A stretch of 64,000 bases of DNA from Rugamonas rubra (GTDB taxonomy: Bacteria > Pseudomonadota > Gammaproteobacteria > Burkholderiales > Burkholderiaceae_D), in contig NZ_FOTW01000026.1 in assembly GCF_900114705.1 (NCBI RefSeq), positions 43,473 through 107,472 on the forward strand. The letters are read 5' to 3'. A program made the position numbers and the translations under genes. Shown here piece by piece: positions 34,311-40,680 of the stretch. The notes under the pieces were generated by a model. The model was not told the origin of the DNA, made no database searches, and was given only the letters and a program-made list of their open reading frames with translations. Within the stretch, counting starts at the first letter, position 1. The number at the start of each line of letters is the position of its first letter.

Positions 34311-34883
34311 TCAGCTTTGAACGGCCTTCACGATGCCGAGGATACTGGCGCGGGATACCTCATGCAGCCTAGCTAGCGCGCTAACGCTTTCGCCCTCTTC
34401 GTACTTGGTGATGATGTCGGCGCGCTGCTCGGCCGTGGTCTTTGACGGCCGGCCCAGCGTCTTGCCTTCGCTCTTGGCGCGGGCCAGGCCGGCTTGCGTG
34501 CGCTCGACCAGCAAATCGCGCTCCATCTCGGCCACGGCCGCCAGCATGGTCATCATCATCTTGCCGGCCGGCGAGGTCAGGTCCAGCTTGCCCAGCTGCA
34601 GGACGATGACGGCAATCTTGCGGGTGGCCAGCAGCTTGACCGTGGCGCCGACGTCCTGCGCGTCGCGGCCCAGGCGGTCGAGCTTCGCCACCACCAGCGT
34701 TTCGCCGTTGCGAATCTGCGCCAGCAGCGCGGCGAACTCCGGGCGCTCGCTGGCGCTAGTCTTGCCGCTGATGGTGTCCGCATACCAGTAGTCCACCACG
34801 TGGCCGGCCGCTTCAATTTCCATCTTCTGGTTGTCTGCGGTTTGCTCTTTGGTGCTGACGCGGCCGTATGCGAAGGTTGCCAT
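34311..34883 (-). CDS. Serine recombinase (resolvase/invertase family)
   Basis: 190 aa from the ATG at 34883 (GGAGA ribosome site). N-terminal catalytic domain with Ser in FAYGRVSTKEQT, Arg residues of VVAKLDRLGRDAQDV, long E helix (MMMTMLAAVAEMERDLLVER) and a short C-terminal HTH (VSALARLHEVSRASILGIV). Small resolvase type typical of plasmids and Tn3-like elements. The repeat cluster upstream is its likely res site and would also autoregulate it. Confidence 0.9.
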   Translation of the reverse strand: MATFAYGRVSTKEQTADNQKMEIEAAGHVVDYWYADTISGKTSASERPEFAALLAQIRNGETLVVAKLDRLGRDAQDVGATVKLLATRKIAVIVLQLGKLDLTSPAGKMMMTMLAAVAEMERDLLVERTQAGLARAKSEGKTLGRPSKTTAEQRADIITKYEEGESVSALARLHEVSRASILGIVKAVQS

Positions 34884-34903
34884 GGTGTTTCTCCGGTTAA
34901 GAC

Positions 34904-35016
34904 TGTTAGAAAACACTGTTAGAATATATCTACCTGTTAGAAATAGCAAGCCCTATATTTATAACATTCATTTGTGTTGATGCTTGTAGGTGTTAGAAAT
35001 CGTTCGTTTTCTAACA
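34904..35016. promoter_or_regulatory. Putative res site of the serine resolvase
   Basis: TGTTAGAA occurs in direct orientation at 34904, 34917, 34935 and 34991, and inverted as TTTTCTAACA at 35007-35016. The last two form an inverted pair about 26 bases long, the size of a crossover subsite. The array lies directly upstream of the resolvase gene in AT-rich DNA. Confidence 0.7.
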
Positions 35017-35090
35017 GGGGTATCAGGTAGGAATCAACATAGGTAGAATCAGGACGCTGGCGATGTCGCTGGTATTGACGAGGAGCTTTT

Positions 35091-35360
35091 ATGTTGGAGA
35101 TTACTGCCGGTGACCGTGCATACCTCACCGAGATGCGTGGCCTAGGAACCGATTCCAAGGGACGGGAAATCTTGGTCGGCCTTACCGTTGAGGAATCTAG
35201 GGAGTACATCGGCTACCTGGGCGTGCGAAGTGCAGGAACACATGCCAGCTCAGAGGAAAACGAGCGCTACATCGCACTGAATGATAGGTACGAAGCCGCC
35301 AGGCATGCGGTGTTAGGCGCAGAGATTGCCGCCCGCAGTGATACGTCTCCACGGCACTAG
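35091..35360 (+). CDS. Hypothetical protein, 89 aa
   Basis: MLEITAGDRAYLTEMRGLGT..., with GREILVGLTVEESREYIGYL and ENERYIALNDRYEAARHAVL, helical and charged. Weak GAGG upstream. It faces the replication operon convergently with a large hairpin between them. Function unknown. Confidence 0.55.
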   Translation: MLEITAGDRAYLTEMRGLGTDSKGREILVGLTVEESREYIGYLGVRSAGTHASSEENERYIALNDRYEAARHAVLGAEIAARSDTSPRH

Positions 35361-35426
35361 GCGCTGGCGGCGCAGGTTGGAACCCAGCTGAAGACCAGCA
35401 GGTTGAATTACCTGGCGGCGAAGAGC

Positions 35427-35484
35427 GCACGAAGGGAGCGAAGGGAACGCAGAAAAAACAGTGCTCCCTTCGCTCCCTTCGCGC
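35427..35484. terminator. Long inverted repeat between convergent genes, probable bidirectional terminator
   Basis: GAAGGGAGCGAAGGGA (35431-35446) pairs perfectly with TCCCTTCGCTCCCTTC (35465-35480), a 16-bp stem with an 18-base A-rich loop, and pairing continues partly outward. Each arm is itself two copies of GAAGGGA. No U-tract is present, so a protein site is an alternative. Confidence 0.6.
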
Positions 35485-35489
35485 TCTCT

Positions 35490-36665
35490 TCAATCGCTTG
35501 TTTCTGGAAGGCACCATATCCATGCGCCGCCCATGCTGAGCTTCTTCGCCTCGATGCCGAGTGATTTCTTCAGGCGCTTGGCCGCGTCCCAGGAGTGCCC
35601 GGCGTCGCGCACCTCGGCCTGCAGCGCTTTCGTGGCCATCTTGCCGCCGGCGTCCCGCAGCGTGTCTATCAGCATGCGCTCCAAGTCTTGCCGGGTGCCG
35701 CCGTCCTCGCCGGTGTCGTCGTGCTCCACATCACCCAAGATTTCCCGCGCTGTGCCCTCGATGACGCCCTCCCACACCGCGTGCGTCGCCTCGATGCCGC
35801 CGGCAATGGCCACCAGCTCGAGCGAGTAGGCCACGCCGCCATCATCGGGCGCGATGTTCGACTTCGCCCTGGCCATCACTCGGCGGCCGCTACCTTCCTC
35901 CTTTGCCGTCACCAGCACCATGCGGGCCAGCGCGCCGAACGCCTGGGAGCCAATGACGCGGTCCTGCGGCGCCTTGCCGGCGCCACCCTTGGCAAAGTGC
36001 GTGATGCCGATGACCGCGCAGCCGTGGGCGTCGGCGAAGTCCACTACCGCCTGCAGGCTACGGCGCACGTCGTTGGCGCGGTGCATGTCGCCGGCGACCG
36101 CCGACACAATCGGGTCTATCAGCAGCAGGCTGACACCGCCGATGGCGTCGACGGCGCGGCGCAGGTCGGGGATGTCCTGCGACGGGTCGAACGGTACGCT
36201 TTCTCCGTCCTGTGCGATGCCCTCGATGAAGTGGCAGCGGGCCAGGTTGGCGCCGGAGGCAATCAGGCGCGGTACCAGCGTGTCGTCGGCCACGTCCTCG
36301 CTCGACCAGATGAGCACGTTACCCCGGCCCGCGCACGCGGTGCCGTCCGGCCAGCGCCCGCCAGCGGTCAGCACCGCCGCCAGCGCGAGGGCGAGCGTCG
36401 TCTTGCCGGTCCCGGCCGCGCCGGCCAAGATGGTCAGCTTGCCGGCCGGCACCCAGCCGGGCCACAGCCAGGTGATGGGCAACGGCTTGATGTCGGCGCC
36501 GCACCTGATTTTGACGACGCGTTCGCCGCGCTGCATGGCCCGGTCGAAGGGGCGTACCGTCTCGCCTGCGCGCTCCACCTCGACGCGTGCCGCCCGCGCG
36601 GTGTCATCCTCCTTGCCCAGCGTGAAGCCGGCCATCTGGTCACTTGTGTGCTTGTCCGCCATCAT
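35490..36665 (-). CDS. RepA/AAA_25-type replication ATPase
   Basis: 391 aa from the first of two ATGs at 36665; the ATG overlaps the preceding stop. RecA-fold ATPase with Walker A LAGAAGTGKTTLALALA and Walker B VSLLLIDPIVSAVAG, the HFAKGGAGKAPQDRVIGSQA region of RepA-like helicases, and a C-terminal wHTH (LERMLIDTLRDAGGKMATKA). Such proteins act as replicative helicases of plasmids and phages. It gives this element a second replication system. Confidence 0.8.
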   Translation of the reverse strand: MMADKHTSDQMAGFTLGKEDDTARAARVEVERAGETVRPFDRAMQRGERVVKIRCGADIKPLPITWLWPGWVPAGKLTILAGAAGTGKTTLALALAAVLTAGGRWPDGTACAGRGNVLIWSSEDVADDTLVPRLIASGANLARCHFIEGIAQDGESVPFDPSQDIPDLRRAVDAIGGVSLLLIDPIVSAVAGDMHRANDVRRSLQAVVDFADAHGCAVIGITHFAKGGAGKAPQDRVIGSQAFGALARMVLVTAKEEGSGRRVMARAKSNIAPDDGGVAYSLELVAIAGGIEATHAVWEGVIEGTAREILGDVEHDDTGEDGGTRQDLERMLIDTLRDAGGKMATKALQAEVRDAGHSWDAAKRLKKSLGIEAKKLSMGGAWIWCLPETSD

Positions 36666-36979
36666 GGTTTCGCCAGTTTCAAAAAGGCAGTGCGCTTGTG
36701 GTCGCTGTCGACCAGCAGCAGCCGACGCGGCCGGGCCTGGTACAGCCGGTCGGACAGCGTGCGCAGCGCGCCGTACCTGGTCAGGTTGCCGGGGAAAAGC
36801 AGCACCACGTCCAAGCCGGCCACCGCGCGGCAGTCGAGCGCGGTCGGCAAGTTCGCCGGGTCGATTTCGATGGCGTTCCGCTTGGGCGGCAAAATCCCGA
36901 CGCCCAGCCACAGCACGCCGCCGACCGGCGCCAGGCCAAATTCCGTTCGGATGCGGGCAAGTTCGGCGAGAGTGCTCAA
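36662..36979 (-). CDS. Hypothetical protein, 105 aa, TTG start
   Basis: TTG at 36979 is preferred over an upstream ATG at 37033 because GGGAGGGGG lies just before it and TTGA overlaps the upstream stop. Mixed alpha/beta: LWLGVGILPPKRNAIEIDPA...LDVVLLFPGNLTRYGALRTL...RRLLLVDSDHKRTAF. No domain named. Coupled to the ATPase gene, so perhaps a replication partner. Confidence 0.6.
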   Translation of the reverse strand: MSTLAELARIRTEFGLAPVGGVLWLGVGILPPKRNAIEIDPANLPTALDCRAVAGLDVVLLFPGNLTRYGALRTLSDRLYQARPRRLLLVDSDHKRTAFLKLAKP

Positions 36980-37422
36980 TTCCCCCTCCCTGCCGGCTTT
37001 GCCTGGTCGGTGATACGGACGGAGCCGAACCACAGCACCGCCGCGCCCAGCTGGTCGGCCAGTTCCTCGGCCTCGGCCATTGCTTCCCGCTCAGTGGCAC
37101 GTGGTGCGCCGGTATCCGTGCGCTCGGTGGTTCCGGTGGCGGTGGTGACTTCCAGCACCACACGTGCCGCCCACATTGGGGCCGCTGCGCCTCTCGCTTC
37201 CTCGGCCTCTTGTATGCGGCAAAGCACCGCGATGCGTGCCTGCGCCGGCTGGGAAAACTCACCCAGCCGCGCCAGGGCCTCCGCGATGGTGATGCGTATT
37301 TCACCTTGCGCGCTGCGCACCTTGAAAGTGCATTGCGCGGACGGCTCACCGATTCCAAGGTCGGAGCCCAGCAGGATCAAGGCTGGCTGTACCGGAGCGC
37401 CGGCTTTGATATGGGTGCTCAT
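36976..37422 (-). CDS. Phage/plasmid accessory protein, 148 aa
   Basis: MSTHIKAGAPVQPALILLGS..., with ARIAVLCRIQEAEEARGAAA and VTTATGTTERTDTGAPRATE, ending in a helix AEELADQLGAAVLWFGSVRI. Four-base overlaps with both neighbours place it in the replication operon. No function recognised. Confidence 0.6.
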   Translation of the reverse strand: MSTHIKAGAPVQPALILLGSDLGIGEPSAQCTFKVRSAQGEIRITIAEALARLGEFSQPAQARIAVLCRIQEAEEARGAAAPMWAARVVLEVTTATGTTERTDTGAPRATEREAMAEAEELADQLGAAVLWFGSVRITDQAKPAGRGN

Positions 37423-37868
37423 GCCACATGGCCTTTCAATACCAGCGCCTCGACCTGAATCGCTGCCTCGCGCATGAGCACGCCGTTGCGCAGCGCGCAG
37501 CTGGTGAAGCACTCCACTGCATCTACGGCGGCTCGGGTGCCTCGGTCTTTCGGGTCAATTTCCTCCAGCCTGTCGAAAATCGTCAACAGCAGGATTTCCA
37601 GCCGGGCGGCGTGCGCGCCAATATCGGAGGCGTGCTGACGAATGGCGGCGACGTTGATCATGCTCGGCTTGCTGCAGGCGCTGGCCGCTTCGATGGCGGC
37701 GTGGCGCTCGTTCGCCCGCGTCATGTCGCCGGGCGAGACGCCGGCGCTTTCAAGTTGCTCATGGACTTTGGCTTTCTGCTGCAACGTCATGGCGTTGAGC
37801 ATCGCCTTGATGATGTGGTCGGCGTGGTGCAGCTCGGCCAGCAGGGCGGTAATGGTGGAGGCGTTCAT
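37419..37868 (-). CDS. Phage accessory protein, 149 aa
   Basis: Start at 37868 (MNASTITALLAELHHADHII). All helical with NAMTLQQKAKVHEQLESAGV, a pattern frequent in Burkholderiales phage early operons. ATGA overlaps with both neighbours. Function unknown. Confidence 0.6.
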   Translation of the reverse strand: MNASTITALLAELHHADHIIKAMLNAMTLQQKAKVHEQLESAGVSPGDMTRANERHAAIEAASACSKPSMINVAAIRQHASDIGAHAARLEILLLTIFDRLEEIDPKDRGTRAAVDAVECFTSCALRNGVLMREAAIQVEALVLKGHVA

Positions 37869-38110
37869 TCGGCGCCTCGCACCGCAGGCAGTGCCTGCGC
37901 AGGCTTTTGCGATTCCATCTGCTGGGACAACGAGGAAATCTCGCCAGTCAGATCGGAGCAGTCCCAAAGATATTGCCCCCTGATTTCGTCGTTGAACGTG
38001 TCGAACGAGTCCAGGCCATCGCCAATAATCAGCGTCAGCATTGCAGACAGGTGCCCCGCCTTTCTGCTCAGCTGGCCGAGTGCGTTCTCGGCTTGCGCTA
38101 GCGCGCTCAC
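37865..38110 (-). CDS. Phage accessory protein, 81 aa
   Basis: MSALAQAENALGQLSRKAGH..., helical, with a central LDSFDTFNDEIRGQYLWDCS. Coupled by 4-base overlaps on both sides. Function unknown. Confidence 0.6.
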   Translation of the reverse strand: MSALAQAENALGQLSRKAGHLSAMLTLIIGDGLDSFDTFNDEIRGQYLWDCSDLTGEISSLSQQMESQKPAQALPAVRGAE

Positions 38111-38400
38111 GCTGCACCGCCGATCTTTGCGATGGCGGCGCGCCAGATAGCATGCCCCTCGGCCATGCCGGCATGGTAGGCGTCATCCTGCGCGCTGGCA
38201 GGGGCATACAGCCGGGCGATGCGCTTGCCCTCGATGCGGAAGGCCAGGGCGGCGCGTACGCCGGCCTTGTACTCGGCGCTGCGCGGGTCGCGCGGGCGGT
38301 TGAAGGCGGCTTGAAATAGTGGCTCGACGCTCAGGGTGCCGGCGTTGAATGGTGCGGGGGAGTGTGCTGATGTAGTGGCGCTGTAGGCGTGATTACCCAT
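38107..38400 (-). CDS. Phage early protein, 97 aa, paralogue of the 16805 product
   Basis: ATG at 38400 preceded by AAGGAGC. The segment RDPRSAEYKAGVRAALAFRI followed by a DDAYHAGMAEGHAIWRAA tail aligns with the C-terminal half of the early protein in the first prophage. First gene of this leftward operon. Same gene family at the head of an early operon in both elements. Function unknown. Confidence 0.7.
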   Translation of the reverse strand: MGNHAYSATTSAHSPAPFNAGTLSVEPLFQAAFNRPRDPRSAEYKAGVRAALAFRIEGKRIARLYAPASAQDDAYHAGMAEGHAIWRAAIAKIGGAA

Positions 38401-38818
38401 GATGTGCTCCTTGTGATTGATTTGAAAATCAACCATCCCGACGCCAATCGGGGTGGAAGACCGTGCAAGGTTGGCGTGCTGGCCACAAGTAACCAGTGGG
38501 CATTGCTGCCCCCTCACACGGCCCTCCATAGGAGAAAAGCCAATGCGTTGCGCGAAAAAAAAGCCATCAATCATAGAAGGCTTCGCGCCTTGTAGTTGCA
38601 GGACGCCAATCCTGGTTCCCTCTTTCTCGGGAACGTGGCCAGTATTGCCCAATGATCCCCAAGCCGTCAAGCGCTTTGCGTGCGCGCATTGTCGGCCGGG
38701 GTGGGCGGCGCCGTGTTGCGATTGGTCAAGGATGCAAAGTTTTACCAAGTTGCCGCGGCGCCGTCGTGCGCGCGCACCCGGGTTAGAATAGCCTTATGTT
38801 CGACGACGGGGGCGCGCG
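38401..38818. other. Divergent control region with one doubtful small ORF
   Basis: 418 bases between the leftward replication operon and the rightward DUF4224 gene. It contains TTGATTTGAAAATCAACC just upstream of the leftward operon, an inverted-repeat promoter/operator-like sequence. A reading frame at 38543-38791 on the plus strand (82 aa, Cys-rich, GGAG upstream) could be a small gene but has no recognisable features. A phage repressor gene would be expected here and none is seen. Confidence 0.4.
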
Positions 38819-39532
38819 ATGTTCCTAACTAAAGATGAAATCAGTGATCTGACCGGACGCGTCCACCCAGCCATTTCGGCGGTGCTGAGGCGCCTATACT
38901 GGGACGAGAAGCTGAGCAGCATCGATATCGCGCGCGCAGTTGGCGTAGCGCCAAGCACGGTATGCAAATGGATGGCACGCGCTGGTATTGAACGCCGCAC
39001 AGCTGGCGAGGGCTCGCAAAACGCAGCATGGAAGAATCGCGGCAAGAAGCGCGAGATCACTCCAGAATGGCGCGCTAACCTGTCGGCCGCAGGTAGGCGT
39101 TGGGGCGCCGCCAATGCAAAGGGGACGCGTATTACGCCAAGCGGTTACGTCGAGTACACCACCGGACCCAATAAAGGCCGCTCAGTCCACCGGGTCGTAA
39201 TGGAACAGCGCCTTGGACGTCCTTTGGCCAGCTATGAGGTTATCCGTTTTAAGGACCAGGACCGAGGCAACTATGAGCTCGACAACTTGCAGCTGATGAC
39301 GCGCGCCGAACTTGCCGCGTATTGCCGCGCGCAAGAGATGGAATGCGGCTCCGGGTGCTCGAAAATCAATTTCCAGCAGGCGGCCAAGATCAGGCGTCTT
39401 TTTCTGGCGGGCGACATTACCCGTCGCATCCTGTCCGAGCGGTTCGGTATATCGTCGAAACAGATTGCCAGTATATTAAGGGGTGAAGCTTGGGTGCAAA
39501 GGTCCACGTGTGGCAGTGATCGGCGCACTTGA
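38819..39532 (+). CDS. DUF4224 - HTH - degenerate HNH fusion protein
   Basis: 237 aa. The start MFLTKDEISDLTGR is the DUF4224 signature, normally a small protein encoded just upstream of a phage integrase. It is followed by an HTH (IDIARAVGVAPSTVCKWMAR), then an HNH_3-like fold (YVEYTTGPNKGRSVHRVVME...RFKDQDRGNYELDNLQLMTR) where the usual catalytic His of V-x-H is replaced (VIRFKDQ), and a final HTH (ISSKQIASILRGEAW). Circularisation of the element would place it upstream of the P4-type integrase. Confidence 0.7.
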   Translation: MFLTKDEISDLTGRVHPAISAVLRRLYWDEKLSSIDIARAVGVAPSTVCKWMARAGIERRTAGEGSQNAAWKNRGKKREITPEWRANLSAAGRRWGAANAKGTRITPSGYVEYTTGPNKGRSVHRVVMEQRLGRPLASYEVIRFKDQDRGNYELDNLQLMTRAELAAYCRAQEMECGSGCSKINFQQAAKIRRLFLAGDITRRILSERFGISSKQIASILRGEAWVQRSTCGSDRRT

Positions 39533-39550
39533 GCATCCGGACGGCCGCAC

Positions 39551-39907
39551 ATGGTATCGGATGCGGGCGCGGTCGCCTCGAGTGTGCGCACACGGGGCAA
39601 ACGCCGATTGAAGGCCGCGCACCTGGTCGAGCGGGGCGGGCGCGGCGCCCTGACTTGGTCGGCCCATACCCGTAACCTCCCCCGTTGGCCGCCTCGGCGT
39701 GCGCGCACAACGGGGCAAACACCAGCATCGAATCAAGGGTTGCCGACTGCCTCGCGCGCGCAACAGGCCGAGATGGTCCGCGCCCACATCGCCAATCTGA
39801 AGACCCTGATTGCAGGGGCTCCAGAGAATGAGGATATTCATAGATGGCTAGTGTGGGCGGCTTGCGCCGCGAATCGACTGGACCCGAGCAAGGATCGATT
39901 GAAGTGA
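39551..39907 (+). CDS. Doubtful hypothetical protein, 118 aa
   Basis: The first two thirds is Arg/Pro/Ala-rich and not protein-like, but the last 50 residues (SRAQQAEMVRAHIANLKTLI, then EDIHRWLVWAACAANRLDPS) look like a real helical protein, so a shorter gene or a disrupted one may be present. Two similar 20-base repeats lie in it (about 39584-39603 and 39701-39722). Confidence 0.35.
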   Translation: MVSDAGAVASSVRTRGKRRLKAAHLVERGGRGALTWSAHTRNLPRWPPRRARTTGQTPASNQGLPTASRAQQAEMVRAHIANLKTLIAGAPENEDIHRWLVWAACAANRLDPSKDRLK

Positions 39908-40049
39908 TGCGGCGGCCCGCCCGCTGCGCGCCTTGCCTCCCGGCCCTGAACCAGATTGCGTGCCGACGGCATATGCGGTGGACTGTGCTTGGCGAGAACC
40001 GGCCGGGTGCTGCTCGACCTGACCATATTCAGATGACCTATGAAAAATC

Positions 40050-40072
40050 TTTTAGGGGCATTTTTAGGGGCA
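40050..40072. other. Putative integrase arm-type sites, right end
   Basis: Two tandem copies of TTTTAGGGGCA (40050-40060 and 40062-40072), identical to the copy at 22122-22132 near the other end. They lie about 57 bases inside the right att core. Confidence 0.6.
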
Positions 40073-40128
40073 GAATAATTCCGCCATCTCAAAAATCTAT
40101 GAAAAATAGGCTCTGCACGCCACCTTTA

Positions 40129-40148
40129 GATTCCGGCTCCGGCACCAA
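40129..40148 (+). other. Attachment core at the right end of the second element
   Basis: GATTCCGGCTCCGG then CACCAA: identical to 21993-22013 except for one missing G. To the left lies element DNA, to the right a terminator typical of a tRNA gene downstream region, so this is read as attR. Confidence 0.65.
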
Positions 40149-40178
40149 TAGTTTGTACCGAGAAGTCCAAAGAGATAC

Positions 40179-40216
40179 AAAAAGCCGCGATCCTCATAGG
40201 GGATCGCGGCTTTTTT
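40179..40216 (+). terminator. Strong rho-independent terminator, probably of the displaced tRNA gene
   Basis: Stem AAAGCCGCGATCC / GGATCGCGGCTTT with a 7-base loop followed by TTT. It stands alone downstream of the att core, as expected if the element split a tRNA from its own terminator. Confidence 0.85.
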
Positions 40217-40310
40217 GTGTTTTTGACGCTGAAATGGCCGGGCAACGTAGCCCCCTTTCGCCGGCGGCAGCAAACGGCTCAAAAGCCGACGTAGCACCGG
40301 CGGCGTGAAC

Positions 40311-40514
40311 TTAAGAATCCAGTTGCTCAGCGGCGACGCCCAGCGCTTTGGCGATTTTGCCGATTGTCGGCCTGCGCAGCGTATCACTTTCCTCCGGCTT
40401 CGCATAAGAGGGCTGGGAAATTCCAATGCGTGCCGCTACCTCGGCCTGGGTGAGCTTGAGATATTCGCGCCAGGCTCGGACAGGCGTTGCACCATCGACG
40501 GTGGCGCTCACCAC
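40311..40514 (-). pseudogene. HigA-like XRE antitoxin fragment
   Basis: The reading frame gives PHEVV, then SATVDGATPVRAWREYLKLT, then QAEVAARIGISQPSYAK, the conserved end of a chromosomal XRE antitoxin family. Reading upstream the family match continues only to about 40525 and then runs into the PEP-CTERM remnant, so the N-terminal beta domain is lost. An internal GTG (40514) could still make a 67-aa HTH peptide. No toxin partner is present. Confidence 0.7.
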
Positions 40515-40529
40515 CTCATGCGGGATTAG

Positions 40530-40658
40530 GAACTGGTGCTCGACGACGTGCGGATCGACCTGGCGGCGCTGCCGGTGCCCGAGCCGGAGGCCTACGCGAT
40601 GCTGCTGGCCGGACTGGGCCTGCTCGGCCTGCTGGCGCGCCGCCGTCCGGGCGTCTAG
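40530..40658 (+). pseudogene. PEP-CTERM protein gene, 3' fragment
   Basis: Only the last 42 codons remain: ELVLDDVRIDLAALPVPEPE, then AYAMLLAGLGLLGLLARRRP. This is a textbook PEP-CTERM sorting tail (VPEP motif, hydrophobic helix, Arg cluster) processed by an exosortase. A TAG codon lies in frame directly upstream and no start is available, so the rest of the exported protein is gone. Confidence 0.85.
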
Positions 40659-40680
40659 CCACGGCCGGCCGCGCCGCCGC

